NCBI RefSeq assembly: GCF_030123325.1
Contig: NZ_CP126106.1
Location: 958,001-1,022,000 of the forward strand
DNA: 64,000 bases
Source of the DNA: Peribacillus simplex
GTDB lineage: Bacteria > Bacillota > Bacilli > Bacillales > DSM-1321
Direction: 5' to 3'
Part shown: positions 52,937 through 62,036 of the stretch, one piece after another
How positions within the stretch are numbered: the first letter of the stretch is position 1
Layout: each line of letters begins with the position of its first letter
Program-made: the position numbers and the translations under genes
The notes under the pieces: generated by a model
Seen by the model: only the letters and a program-made list of their open reading frames with translations
What the model was told of the DNA's origin: nothing
Database searches by the model: none

Positions 52937-54901
52937 TTAATATTTCTGATTTACGATTTTGTAGTAGAGATTCGCAGAAGACAGATAAAACAATACATAA
53001 ATCACAAAGTATATAGCATAGATGAACCAGAGCATCGAAGTAAGCTGCGGAAAATCTTGTACTGAATCAAGGATATAGTATTTTAAGATGAGCCAGCTGT
53101 GCAAAATGCCTAAAACTAGTGGAGGGAAGAAAACAAAAAGAAGTTGTTTACGAATCACGCTTTTCAATTCACGGTCTGCGGTACCAATCTTTCTCAGAAT
53201 GGAATACTGTCTCTGTTCTTCCGTTGCTTCTCGCAATTGTTTAAAGTAAATAACGCTTGCCAATGCAAACAGTGCAATGACAGCCAGGAAAGCAGCTGCA
53301 AATAACATTAAAGATGAACCTTCTATTTGCTTTGAATACACATCAGCAAACGAAGAATAATATGTGTCGGGTTCCTTCGTAACAATGGCATGTATTTCAC
53401 TTGATAAGGATTCGGCCTGCTTCTCATTTTCGATTTCATAAATTTCAAAAGGGATCGATTTGGCTGTGCTTTTTAAGTTTTGATAAGCTTCATCTGAAAT
53501 AATCAGGACTGCGGGCTTTAATAACATGGATTGAACAGGGTCGCTGGCCCAGCCTATTAATGCGTAATCTTTCTTCTCTACTAGTTTTAGAGTGATATCT
53601 TCATTTACATTCACTTTAAAACGTGGCAGCTGATCGGAGGGGAATGATTTTGGGGAATCTGTTCCTTGTGACAGAGATACAGCTTCCATATCTTCTAAAT
53701 GGATTTCCTCCTGATTTCCACGCAGTGAGATGATTTCGTTATATGCTTTTTCTGGGAAAAGAAAAACGTCCTTTGAAAAATACTCAGGGTTCTCAAAAGC
53801 AAGGTCCATGTTTGTATTTGGCTTACCTATTAAGGCTTCCAAAGTTTTGTGATACTCTATTGGATGATCGGAATTTTTTATCTTGGCATCAATTTTATCG
53901 TTTGTTTCCTTATCCAATGACTGGAACGCAATATCATTCGGTAAATTCCTGCCGACAGCTTCAAACTGGACAGCGTAATTGATCGAAACGAATCCTATCA
54001 AGAAAATAATGGTCGCACTGAACAAAGAGATGAAGGTAAGGTTTAACGTATTCGACCTTATTTGGAAGCGCAATGACGAGATCCACAATACCCGATTGCC
54101 TTCATGGAAATTATGCTTATGGCTGATCTGTTGCAGCAGCCAGCCGGAGAACTGTCGGAAGAACAAATACGTTCCACCGATCATGCCGACTGTGACAGCA
54201 ATCATGGAAAAAGTTGTGTAGTCTTTCCATATGCTTGATTCTTTGCCCCGGCTGATCAGAAAGAATTCCGTTGCTAATAACACTAACGACAAAGCTGCCA
54301 TAATGAACGAAGAAGGTATGGGTTTTTCCATTTTTTCTTTGGCATGAAACAACTCCACGAGTTGTACGCGACTGATCATGAAGAAACTTTGGATACTTGC
54401 AATGATCGCTAACAAGAGAAACAGGATGATTGTCGAGCCGATCGCTTGATAAGGAAAATTTAGCGTAATGACATTATCGTATTGCATTAAGTTCATTAAT
54501 GCCATACCGAAAAACTTGGACAGTAGACCGCCAAGAAGTATTCCAATTACAAGCGAGAATGAACCAATGATCAAATTTTCCACGAAAACCATTCGTGTAA
54601 TCTGGCTTTCTTTCATACCTAGAAGCAAATAGAGACCAAATTCCTTTTTTCTTTGCTTCATGAAGAAAGAGTTGGCATAAAGAATAAAGAAAATGATAAA
54701 GAGGAAGATGACCACTGAGGCAATCGACACCCCCGTTTGAAAACTCTCCTTATTTTTGAGTACATCCAATATATCCCGGTTATACATCAGTGATGAGAAG
54801 GTGAAATGGATCATGACACCAGTAATCATGGCGAACAGATAAATCGTATAAACACGGAAATTACGCTGAACGTTCCGCAACGTTATATTCAGTAAGTTCA
54901 C
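52937..54901 (-). CDS. bceB: Bce-type ABC transporter permease
   Basis: 654 aa with ten membrane helices; FtsX-like layout (TM1 about 20-40, 2-4 by residue 175; SxxFF regions) and a large extracellular loop of about 210 residues (about 320-530) between TM7 and TM8, which binds the antimicrobial peptide in BceB/PsdB proteins. Confers detoxification of bacitracin-, nisin- or mersacidin-like peptides and acts as the sensor for the kinase. GTG start at 54901 overlaps the ATPase stop (GTGA), so it is coupled. Confidence 0.9.
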   Translation of the reverse strand: MNLLNITLRNVQRNFRVYTIYLFAMITGVMIHFTFSSLMYNRDILDVLKNKESFQTGVSIASVVIFLFIIFFILYANSFFMKQRKKEFGLYLLLGMKESQITRMVFVENLIIGSFSLVIGILLGGLLSKFFGMALMNLMQYDNVITLNFPYQAIGSTIILFLLLAIIASIQSFFMISRVQLVELFHAKEKMEKPIPSSFIMAALSLVLLATEFFLISRGKESSIWKDYTTFSMIAVTVGMIGGTYLFFRQFSGWLLQQISHKHNFHEGNRVLWISSLRFQIRSNTLNLTFISLFSATIIFLIGFVSINYAVQFEAVGRNLPNDIAFQSLDKETNDKIDAKIKNSDHPIEYHKTLEALIGKPNTNMDLAFENPEYFSKDVFLFPEKAYNEIISLRGNQEEIHLEDMEAVSLSQGTDSPKSFPSDQLPRFKVNVNEDITLKLVEKKDYALIGWASDPVQSMLLKPAVLIISDEAYQNLKSTAKSIPFEIYEIENEKQAESLSSEIHAIVTKEPDTYYSSFADVYSKQIEGSSLMLFAAAFLAVIALFALASVIYFKQLREATEEQRQYSILRKIGTADRELKSVIRKQLLFVFFPPLVLGILHSWLILKYYILDSVQDFPQLTSMLWFIYAIYFVIYVLFYLSSANLYYKIVNQKY

Positions 54902-55644
54902 CTTTGATTACCTCCCATGGCACTCTGGATGTGAAGGATTCGATCAAAAAAGTCGCTTTGACTTTGGTCACCTTTATAAAGCTCGTTTACGATTCCCCCA
55001 TCACGCAAGAAGATAACCCTTTTACAAAAGCTTGCTGCATAGGAGTCGTGTGTAATCATGAGAATGGTCGTTTGAAATGTTTCATTTAAGCTCGCTAACT
55101 GTTCCAATAATTGCGTTGCTGATCTGGAATCAAGAGCGCCTGTAGGTTCATCTGCAAAGACAATCGCAGGATTTGTAATAATGGCACGCGCAGATGATGC
55201 CCGTTGTTTCTGACCACCAGAAACTTCTGTGGGGTATTTATCCTGAATTTCTTCAATATTCAATGCCTGGATGACTGGTCTTAAACGTCTTTCCATCTCA
55301 TCCGCAGAAAATTTCCTTAATGAAAGGGGCAGAAGAATATTCTCTTTAATCGTTAAAGTATCAAGCAAGTTGTAATCTTGAAAGATGAAACCCATTCGTT
55401 CTTGGCGGAATGTGCGCAATGCTTTTTTGTTTAAATCCAACAGAGCCTGTTCTTCAAGCCAGACTTCACCGCCGGAAAATTTATCAATCGTCGATAGCAC
55501 ATTCATCAGTGTTGTTTTTCCTGAACCGGAAGGCCCCATAATTGCCGTAAATTCACCCGAGGTTATGGTCAAATCAATATTCTTTAAAACCTGTGTCTTT
55601 CCATAGGATTTAGATAAGTTTTTAGTTTGTAATACTTTTTTCAA
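54898..55644 (-). CDS. bceA: Bce-type ABC transporter ATPase
   Basis: 248 aa LolD/MacB-type ATPase: Walker A GPSGSGKT (37-44), Q-loop IFQDYNLL, signature VSGGQKQRAS, Walker B IVFADEPTGALD and the H-loop ITHD. TTG start 55644, 7 bases after GGAGGAG; this gives the family start (KKVLQTKNLSKSYG). Upstream in-frame ATGs overlap the promoter region. First gene of the transporter operon; a TTACAA…TTACAA site sits ~80 bases upstream. Confidence 0.92.
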   Translation of the reverse strand: MKKVLQTKNLSKSYGKTQVLKNIDLTITSGEFTAIMGPSGSGKTTLMNVLSTIDKFSGGEVWLEEQALLDLNKKALRTFRQERMGFIFQDYNLLDTLTIKENILLPLSLRKFSADEMERRLRPVIQALNIEEIQDKYPTEVSGGQKQRASSARAIITNPAIVFADEPTGALDSRSATQLLEQLASLNETFQTTILMITHDSYAASFCKRVIFLRDGGIVNELYKGDQSQSDFFDRILHIQSAMGGNQR

Positions 55645-55718
55645 CGTAAATCTCCTCCTCATGTTACATACTATAAAATTCATCCCTTTCCCCACCATAG
55701 ATGTAACAGGAAGTAAGA

Positions 55719-55740
55719 TTACAATTTTGTCACATTACAA
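55719..55740 (-). promoter_or_regulatory. Candidate BceR-type binding site ahead of bceA
   Basis: TTACAA repeats at 55719-55724 and 55735-55740 around GTCACA; on the bceA strand this reads TTGTAATGTGACAAAATTG. Resembles activator sites of Bce-type regulators in general layout. Weak inference. The rest of 55745-55999 shows no gene. Confidence 0.35.
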
Positions 55741-55999
55741 TTTAAATAGGTAAAATAAAAGTGAATAGTGAAGGTAATAATGGAATTCACTAAATCAATT
55801 ATGCATTTTCAGCAACTTAGTGGCAACAAGTTGAATATAACCGAATTCTTCTTCAGGGAAAGGGCCAGAGTGGTTGCATAAGATCAAAAGGTGCTGGAGC
55901 GGCTAATGATCAATTAAAGGAATTTGATGAAAGATAAGGAATAAAAACGAAATAATCTACAGAAAATACTTCTATTAACTACAAAATAGGAGTGTATAT

Positions 56000-56362
56000 A
56001 TGGAACAAACACTTTATGAAAAAGTTGGCGGAGAAGAAGCGATAGCAAAAGTTGTGGACTATTTTTACTCCGAGTTGGTTCTTAAGGATGATACAGTCAA
56101 TCATTTTTTTGAAAAGACGGATATGGAAAAACAACGCCGTCATCAGACGAAATTTATTAGTTTTGCATTAGGTGGTCCAAAACAATATTCTGGACAATCC
56201 ATGGAAAAAGCTCACCATGGATTGAATCTGCAACCAGCCCATTTTGATGCCATTGTAAAACATCTAAACGATGCACTTGCTCACTTTGGAGTGAATGAAG
56301 CCGACATAGATACAGCTTTAACTAAAGTTGCTTCATTAAGAGATGATATCTTGTATAAATAA
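56000..56362 (+). CDS. glbN: Group I truncated hemoglobin
   Basis: 120 aa 2-over-2 globin, trHbN class. Start region TLYEKVGGEEAIAKVVDYFY with Phe/Tyr in the B helix (VDYFY), E-helix QRRHQTKFISFALGGP and the proximal histidine in KAHHGLNL; the C-terminal ends DDILYK. Binds O2 and NO; detoxification of nitric oxide is the best-known role. Lies first in a run of unrelated accessory genes separated by repeats. GGAGTGTATAT ribosome site. Confidence 0.92.
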   Translation: MEQTLYEKVGGEEAIAKVVDYFYSELVLKDDTVNHFFEKTDMEKQRRHQTKFISFALGGPKQYSGQSMEKAHHGLNLQPAHFDAIVKHLNDALAHFGVNEADIDTALTKVASLRDDILYK

Positions 56363-56371
56363 ACGATATTT

Positions 56372-56443
56372 AGCTAAAAGGTACTTTCCTTCAGGAGCTG
56401 ACTGGCAGCTCCTTTTCTTATGGAAGAAAAGGGAGTTCCATAG
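56372..56443 (+). repeat. Terminator-bearing spacer repeat, copy 1
   Basis: AGCTAAAAGG…TTCAGGAGCTGACTGGCAGCTCCTTTTCTTATGG: left half plus central terminator hairpin (GGAGCTG/CAGCTCC, T4). Right end degraded. Ends the globin transcript. See copies 2-8. Confidence 0.6.
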
Positions 56444-56572
56444 GGGGATTATTATCATAAAATGAAGAACTACGTGAACCAAGGGTACTAAAGCAAATAA
56501 TAGATAATTTATTCAAAGAGAAGGTACATCAATTAGTATTTATGATGAACAACTAGTAAATAATTCTTATTA

Positions 56573-56644
56573 AGCTAACAGGTTCTTTACCTCATTATCA
56601 GGAGCTGATCAGCAGCTTTATGCAAATAAAGGGGAAGGATAGTT
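56573..56644 (+). repeat. Terminator-bearing spacer repeat, copy 2
   Basis: Ends AGCTAAC (56573-56579) and GATAGTT (56638-56644), centre AGGAGCTGATCAGCAGCT, right half TTATGCAAATAAAGGGG. Same orientation as copy 1. It lies 130 bases after copy 1 with no ORF between, so a gene may have been lost here. Confidence 0.7.
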
Positions 56645-56733
56645 GAAAAAGGTATTTATTGTTCAGATAGAGAATAGCATTCGGTATGGGCTGATTTTTA
56701 AGGATTAAACAAACTTAATATCAGGAGGGAAAA

Positions 56734-57021
56734 ATGGTTGATTATAGTCATGAGAAACAACATCTGAAAAAACTCAGGACTTTTATTTATATCACTATAG
56801 CATTAATTTTTTCAATGATATTTATATTTATTAGCATTTTTCTTTTGTATTTTTCTATGTCAAGCATTTTAGACGTTGTGTATTTTCCACCTAAACTAGC
56901 GATTTTTTCATTCATGATTTCTATTGTATTCTCTGTTTTGGCTATAAAAAATCTCTTTGGAAAGATATTGTTAGTGTTAAATATATTTCTAATGCTATTA
57001 ATGATTTTTTATGGAACATAA
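56734..57021 (+). CDS. Small three-span membrane protein, unknown
   Basis: 95 aa; charged N-terminus (MVDYSHEKQHLKKLR), hydrophobic helices at about 16-40, 50-70 and 75-93 (ending LMIFYGT). No family recognised. RBS TCAGGAGGG before the ATG is strong. AT-rich codon use compared with core genes. Followed by spacer repeat copy 3. Confidence 0.6.
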   Translation: MVDYSHEKQHLKKLRTFIYITIALIFSMIFIFISIFLLYFSMSSILDVVYFPPKLAIFSFMISIVFSVLAIKNLFGKILLVLNIFLMLLMIFYGT

Positions 57022-57034
57022 ATATATACAAAAA

Positions 57035-57111
57035 GACTAACTTAGGATGTAATAGTGTGGCTGTTGTTTAGACAGCCTTTTTCTTTATGCAAATAAAGGG
57101 GCAGGTTAGTT
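57035..57111 (+). repeat. Terminator-bearing spacer repeat, copy 3
   Basis: Ends GACTAAC (57035-57041) and GTTAGTT (57105-57111); central GGCTGTTGTTTAGACAGCC hairpin with TTTTT; right half TTATGCAAATAAAGGGGCAG as in copy 2. Confidence 0.7.
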
Positions 57112-57297
57112 GAAGAAGAAATGATAATAGTGAGGATGTTATTGGTTGAATTTATAGAATTGTATAAAGAAATTTCATTGCATCTTTACTGTTATCAAAG
57201 AATATTATTTAGTTATAGATAATATGTAATATTTTACCAATAACGAGTGTGTTCAGATGCAAATTGAAGGTAATTATATAAGAAATAAGGTGAGTGA

Positions 57298-58521
57298 ATG
57301 ACCAGTTGGAAGAATCCTATTCTTTTAATATCAGGAATAGGGGTTTCATATTTAGGGAATTGGATTTACTTAATTGCACTTAATATTTCGATATTAAACT
57401 TAACTGGCTCTGCAACAGCAGTTGCGGGGCTCTATATTATAAGGCCTATTGCCGTATTAATTACTAATACGTGGTCTGGGAGTGTGATTGATCGTGTTAA
57501 TAAACGAAGATTAATGATATCTATTGATATTATAAGAGGTGTCTTAGTATTTGTGATTCCTTTTATATCATCATTATGGACTATATATACAGTCCTTTTA
57601 TTAATTAATATTGCCGGTTCATTCTTTGGTCCAAGCTCATCCGTTTACATAACAAAGCTGGTACCTCCTGTAAATCGAAAAAGATTTAATTCGATTATGA
57701 GTTTGGCCAGCTCCGGTGCATTTTTATTAGGCCCAGCTATTTCAGGGATCCTTATTATGTATGCAGGGACAGAATTATGCATTGTTATTAATGCGATTAC
57801 TTTTATAATTTGTGCATTTTTCATCTATCTTCTTCCTGACGTTGATGAAGATTTAGATAATATAAGAGAACCAGTTCAGTGGAAAATTCTCATAAACGAC
57901 TGGAAAGAAGTTAGGGAATTTACTAAGGTTGCAAAGTTCTTTGTATCCGTTTACTTATTGTTTCAATGTGCAATGCTAATTGGCTTTGCACTAGATTCAC
58001 AAGAGGTTACTTTTATTAAACAGCACTTGGAGTTGTCTGATAGTGATTATGGCTTAATTGTAAGTATTACTGGTATTGGGGCGTTGGGAGGAGCTACTGT
58101 CGCCGCCGTTGTATCTAAGAAGTTGCAACTAAGGTTATTTATAGGTGCCGGAATGTTACTGACATCAATAGGATATGTTTTGTTTTATGCATCTTTTAAC
58201 TTTTTAACCGCAACATTGTCTTTTATATTTTTAGGCTTCTTTATGGCATTTGCGAATGCAGGATATGCTACCTTTTTTCAAAGTAATGTACCAGTAGCAA
58301 TTATGGGAAGGTTCGGTAGTATTGCAGATATGGTGCAAGGTATGATTCAAATTGGATTGACACTGCTCTTAGGGTTAACAATAGAATGGTTTTCATTACA
58401 AGTTGTTTGTATAATTTTTTCTATTGTCGGAGCAATTTTTGCAACCGTACTTTTCATTACAGTATTTATTCCTTCAAAGGCTGGTTATTTTGAAGAAAGT
58501 AAAAAATTTATTTCTGGTTAA
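57298..58521 (+). CDS. MFS transporter (12-TM, macrolide-efflux-like)
   Basis: 407 aa with twelve predicted helices, MFS_3-like group: GSAVTVAGLYI-like GSATAVAGLYIIRPIAVL, motif A region SGSVIDRVNKRRLMI (about 59-73), ASSGAFLLGPAISG (about 139-152). Probable proton-driven exporter of unknown substrate. AT-rich codon use and position between two spacer repeats suggest horizontal acquisition. RBS AAGGTGAG 5 bases before the ATG. Confidence 0.85.
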   Translation: MTSWKNPILLISGIGVSYLGNWIYLIALNISILNLTGSATAVAGLYIIRPIAVLITNTWSGSVIDRVNKRRLMISIDIIRGVLVFVIPFISSLWTIYTVLLLINIAGSFFGPSSSVYITKLVPPVNRKRFNSIMSLASSGAFLLGPAISGILIMYAGTELCIVINAITFIICAFFIYLLPDVDEDLDNIREPVQWKILINDWKEVREFTKVAKFFVSVYLLFQCAMLIGFALDSQEVTFIKQHLELSDSDYGLIVSITGIGALGGATVAAVVSKKLQLRLFIGAGMLLTSIGYVLFYASFNFLTATLSFIFLGFFMAFANAGYATFFQSNVPVAIMGRFGSIADMVQGMIQIGLTLLLGLTIEWFSLQVVCIIFSIVGAIFATVLFITVFIPSKAGYFEESKKFISG

Positions 58522-58547
58522 AGAGCAATACTTAAAATATCTTAAAG

Positions 58548-58622
58548 AACTAACAGGTGCTTTATTTCATTACCAGGAGCTAACAGCAGCTCCTTTTCTT
58601 ATACAACCGGGGCAGGTTAGTT
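58548..58622 (+). repeat. Terminator-bearing spacer repeat, copy 4 (most complete)
   Basis: Perfectly complementary ends AACTAAC (58548-58554) and GTTAGTT (58616-58622), central AGGAGC…CAGCTCCTTTT hairpin, right half GGGGCAGGTTAGTT. The whole 75 bases can fold into one long stem. Lies 26 bases after the MFS gene. Confidence 0.75.
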
Positions 58623-58683
58623 TAAGAAGCTGATAATACTAACAGGCCAGGGAAAACAAAGGATTCACGTGGTATTATAATAA

Positions 58684-58900
58684 GGTGTTTTCGAATACTT
58701 TGTTGCTATTTCCAAGTAGTGCGGTGTGGTTGATTTCCCCTCCAGATGCTCGCTTTCCGCGGGGCGGGCGGTGAGCCTCCTCGGCGTGAACGCCTGTGGG
58801 GTCTCACCTGTCCCGCTGCTCCCGCAGGAGTCTCGCACTTGCGCTCCAATCAACCTTAAATCGTTTCGTTTTAAAAACAACAATCTTTACGAAAAGAGCC
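58684..58900 (-). repeat. Bacillaceae dispersed repeat, copy B
   Basis: Reverse-complement copy of 49498-49717, about 200 of 217 bases alike by eye, including 8-bp termini GGTTGATT/AATCAACC and the flanking sequences GGCTCTTTnCGTAAAGATTG and GCAACAAAGTATnCGAAAA. Its 5' part was read as coding in the extended frame of the next gene, which is spurious. Confidence 0.85.
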
Positions 58901-58945
58901 TATAATAAAAATAAACTATTCGACCTTTTAAGAGAGGCGAGTAAA

Positions 58946-59623
58946 ATGAAGGTAGATATAAGCTACTTCCCTCCCGAAAAAATAATAACTGTGCCGGGGG
59001 AAGAAGCCACTTATCCTTTTGAGATTAACGGTGAGTTCCAATATATCGTAGAGTTTTCTTGTTATATTGATGGTGATTATACAGTTACCCATGAAGAATT
59101 CTTTTGTAATTGGATGGATAGCCCAGATTATTACCCTATTTATTCACTTGCAGAAATCTATGATTTTCAACAAGCAGAGTACGAAGAGCTGTTTAAGATG
59201 CAAAATATCGAGTTTAATTATATGAAGGGGAGTCGTAAAGACAAGTTCTTTGTAAAGGCAATTATACGCAGCCCGCAGCAATTTAAAGAATATTATCCTT
59301 ATTTGTACGGGAATGGAAGTATGTTGAACTTATCATTATGGTCCTTAAAACAGGATGTATTCAGACTAGAGGAAAGGGAACATGAGTCACCTTTTCCTGT
59401 AAAAAAGACTAAACATAACCGAACCAGACTAGTTAATTTAAAGTGGTTAGCCAATACCCCGATAGCAACTTTAGCTGAAAGTTCCACTATGTTTTGGGTA
59501 GGGTATGATGGTGATTATATTACCGCGTTCTCAAATGATGAACACTTTTCAACAATAGACTCTCTTCAAAAAATAATACCAGAAAAGGTCGAGCTGGTAA
59601 CAGATGATTATGAGTGGGAGTAG
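58946..59623 (+). CDS. Hypothetical acidic protein
   Basis: 225 aa, soluble, rich in Tyr/Phe/Glu (DISYFPPEKIITVPG, YTVTHEEFFCNWMDSPDYYP, KWLANTPIATLAESSTMFWV, YITAFSNDEHF). No family recognised; size and acidic character recall polymorphic-toxin immunity proteins. ATG 58946 has AGAGGCGAG upstream; the open frame to 58796 is just repeat B. Followed by spacer repeat copy 5. Confidence 0.55.
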   Translation: MKVDISYFPPEKIITVPGEEATYPFEINGEFQYIVEFSCYIDGDYTVTHEEFFCNWMDSPDYYPIYSLAEIYDFQQAEYEELFKMQNIEFNYMKGSRKDKFFVKAIIRSPQQFKEYYPYLYGNGSMLNLSLWSLKQDVFRLEEREHESPFPVKKTKHNRTRLVNLKWLANTPIATLAESSTMFWVGYDGDYITAFSNDEHFSTIDSLQKIIPEKVELVTDDYEWE

Positions 59624-59649
59624 TGTTCTCCCAGTCAAAAACCTGGATG

Positions 59650-59720
59650 AACTAACAGGTGCGTTAGCTGAAGATCGGAGCTGTCTTTATGGCAGCTTTT
59701 TTGTATGAAAATACATTAGT
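59650..59720 (+). repeat. Spacer repeat, copy 5 (variant type)
   Basis: AACTAACAGGTGCGTTAGCTGAAGATC (given in parts: AACTAACAGGTGCG; GAAGATCGGAGCTG), hairpin GAGCTG…CAGCTTTTTT, right end ATTAGT. The GATCGGAGCTG variant recurs in copies 6 and 8. Confidence 0.6.
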
Positions 59721-59868
59721 AAAAAAGCCATGCTAAAATAAACCCTCCATATTCTCATTTTTTTTTGATGGGCGTAAATGTACTATGTCGTTATTTTAAC
59801 TGGTTATGCAGTTTGTTGTTCAGATGGAGCGATTGTATAGCCTTTCTTTTTTAGGTATTCGATCATTT

Positions 59869-60372
59869 TTAATTCTTTGTTTTTTCTTTTTCTTCAAGGT
59901 AATTTGAACCTAGTTCATGATAGGGTTCTCCTGTTTTTAAGATGTTGTAAGCAATCGTTAATAGTAAATGAGCAGAAGCGATTCGTCCCTTCATTTTTCC
60001 TTGCCGTTTGGTAATCCTTTTTCGATGTGAAGCAATTCGATTATTTTGCCTTGATGTCGCTAATACACATTCTACGGCCATCGTTTTTAAAGCTTTATTT
60101 CCTTGTGAGGTTTTACTCGTTTTTTTTACCAGCACTTTCGTAATTTCCAGGACTTACACCAGCTCAAGAGGCAAGATGTTTTGCTGACTTAAATACGGAC
60201 ATATCAACACCCATCTCCGCAATAAAAGTAGCTGCCGCAGCTTTGTTCACACCATGTATACCATCCATTAATTCTACTTCCTTACGATAAGGGGACAGGA
60301 GTTGACCAATTTTTTTTTAAAATTCTTCTATGGTTTCTTCTAAATAACTCATATGCTCCCAATGGTAACGCA
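59869..60372 (-). pseudogene. IS110-family transposase remnant (C-terminal half)
   Basis: Reverse strand encodes, in pieces, YHWEHMSYLEETIEEF, IGQLLSPYRKEVELMDGIHG, VNKAAAATFIAEMGVDMSVF, KSAKHLAS, stop (TGA replacing the conserved Trp), AGVSPGNYESAGKKK, a poly-A frameshift, then TSQGNKALKTMAVECV…KTGEPYHELGSNYLEE. This is the Transposase_20 half of IS110 proteins; the DEDD half is missing. Dead mobile element. Confidence 0.8.
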
Positions 60373-60848
60373 ACATCACAATGATTGCGTTTTCCACCCT
60401 GTTGAGACGCATGCCCAACCTGCAGCTCAGCGTCCCTCGGGAGAACGTCAAATGGCACTTCATGCTGAGTTCACAGGGGTTAACATCCCTGCCCGTCGTT
60501 TTTTAGTTGAGAGAAAGAACTCCCTACTTGACGGGGGGAAGTCCAGAAGCCAGCCTTTCAAATGTTCACAGAACAACAAAACTAAAATACTGTTAAAGAG
60601 CTGCTCAAATGATGGGCGGCTTTTTTAAAAATAATGAACAGTTTGTTATCTTGATTAAGATGATTTTTTAAATTGTCTAGCTATTGGGTGGGTGAAGAAA
60701 CTGAGAAGAGAGAAGGTGAGCTAACGCTTAGAATCAATGGCTTTGAGATTGATCTTTATGCAACTTTCGGGCAGGGTTGCTCAAGAAGGTTATTGTTTCA
60801 TTCAACTGGAATATATATAACTCAAAACAACTATAAGGTGGATTTAAA
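60373..60848. other. Non-coding stretch behind the IS110 remnant
   Basis: Contains GC-rich sequence (60400-60560, TTGAGACGCATGCCCAACC, CTTGACGGGGGGAAGTCC) different from the surrounding AT-rich DNA; perhaps part of an insertion element end. A 91-codon plus-strand frame here lacks a ribosome site. GAGCTGCTC…GGGCGGCTTTTTT (about 60597-60627) may be another degenerate terminator of the spacer type. Confidence 0.35.
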
Positions 60849-61067
60849 ATGGACAAAAGAGTTCAATTCGACTTTGAAATCGAGTTTACTAATGGCGGTG
60901 GATTACAGGGACAGGATTTTCGTCTTGATATTGATGGAGATGACATAACTGATGAAGAGTTAGCGAAGTATATCGTAGACGATATGAGGTTGCTAATGGT
61001 TGGGGAAGTGAGGATACTCAACAAAAAAATAATTAATGAAAAGCATAAACGAAAAACTGTTGATTAG
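60849..61067 (+). CDS. Small acidic conserved-type protein
   Basis: 72 aa: MDKRVQFDFEIEFTNGGG, LQGQDFRLDIDGDDITDEELA, KYIVDDMRLLMVGEVRIL, basic tail. Looks like a compact alpha/beta fold; function unknown. RBS AAGGTGG 7 bases before the ATG is strong. Acidic, in a row of accessory genes, so an immunity-type role is possible but unproven. Confidence 0.6.
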   Translation: MDKRVQFDFEIEFTNGGGLQGQDFRLDIDGDDITDEELAKYIVDDMRLLMVGEVRILNKKIINEKHKRKTVD

Positions 61068-61126
61068 AAGTTTGAATAATATAAAAAACTAAACAAATTA
61101 AGCCGTAAAATATGTGGTATTTGTTA

Positions 61127-61170
61127 AAATAACGGATGCGTTCGCTTAAGATCGGAGCTGTTTTCAAGGC
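61127..61170 (+). repeat. Spacer repeat, copy 6 (partial)
   Basis: AATAACGGATGCG…AAGATCGGAGCTGTTTTCAAGGC: left half of the copy 5 variant; right arm of the hairpin lost. Confidence 0.45.
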
Positions 61171-61301
61171 AACATTAAACAATGGTGCATTATTTAAAAA
61201 AAGTATAGGTTATACAGAAAATGAACCGTATGGGAGAAATCATAATAGAACTATGCTTTTGTGGCACAATAAATTGAAAAGAATAAAAAGCGAGGAGTTT
61301 T

Positions 61302-62036
61302 ATGAAAAAGGTTGCAATGTTTTTCCTATGTCTTCTTCTCTTAAATCTTTCATCACAAGTTTTTGCTCAACGAAAAGTGCCTATTTTAGTTTACCATTCG
61401 ATTGACGAGTTTACTGGGCAGGGTTCTAAGGAGCTATATGTAACCCCGAAGAATTTCGAGGAACAAATGATTTATTTAAGAGACCATGGCTACACATTAT
61501 TAACTTTTGATCGGTGGCATGACATTAAAAAAGTAAACAAACCCATTTTCATTACCTTTGATGACGGATATAAAAACAATCTGAATGCATTTGCTATCTT
61601 TCAAAGACTTAAAAACGAACATTTTAAACCAAGTGGCACCATTTTTGTTATTTCTGACTTTATCGGCCGCTCAAACCGATTATCGAAATCGGATTTAAAA
61701 ATGATGGCTGATTCGGGTATGATCTCAATCCAGTCCCATACTGCTACACATCCTGATTTGACGAAAATAGAAAATTATGAATATGAACTGAAAGGGTCAA
61801 AAGATAACATTCAAAAAATAACAGGCAAACCAGTTAATGCTCTTGCGTATCCATACGGAAATTTCAATGATAAAGTCGTAGCAGAAACGAAGAAATATTA
61901 TTTGTTTGGACTTACGACAACTCCTGAACTATTTTCTGAGAAGGGCATTAAAGACGAACTTTATCTTTTACCACGAATTTATATCAAGTATTCAACTACT
62001 CTTGATGACTTTGCAAAGATAGTTGACAAAGAATGA
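61302..62036 (+). CDS. Secreted polysaccharide deacetylase (NodB/CE4)
   Basis: 244 aa with signal peptide (about 1-22, SQVFAQ). NodB motifs: VYHSID, ITFDDGYKNN (about 84-93, catalytic Asp and metal Asp), HTATHPDL (motif 2 HxxxH) and AYPYGNFN. PgdA/IcaB-like: removes N-acetyl groups from glycan, possibly modifying peptidoglycan to resist lysozyme. RBS GCGAGGAG. A hairpin with T-run follows. Confidence 0.9.
   Translation: MKKVAMFFLCLLLLNLSSQVFAQRKVPILVYHSIDEFTGQGSKELYVTPKNFEEQMIYLRDHGYTLLTFDRWHDIKKVNKPIFITFDDGYKNNLNAFAIFQRLKNEHFKPSGTIFVISDFIGRSNRLSKSDLKMMADSGMISIQSHTATHPDLTKIENYEYELKGSKDNIQKITGKPVNALAYPYGNFNDKVVAETKKYYLFGLTTTPELFSEKGIKDELYLLPRIYIKYSTTLDDFAKIVDKE

Noticed and set aside
58796..58945. 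N-terminal extension of the 225-aa protein
   Set aside because: The extra 50 codons are the dispersed repeat B read in frame; the same peptide appears at repeat A on the other strand. A ribosome site precedes the later ATG 58946.
60353..60628. 91-codon plus frame beside the IS110 remnant
   Set aside because: No ribosome site; partly antisense to the transposase remnant and to GC-rich element sequence.
60673..60948. 91-codon plus frame before the 72-aa gene
   Set aside because: TTG start without ribosome site, overlaps the well-supported gene at 60849, no recognisable domain.
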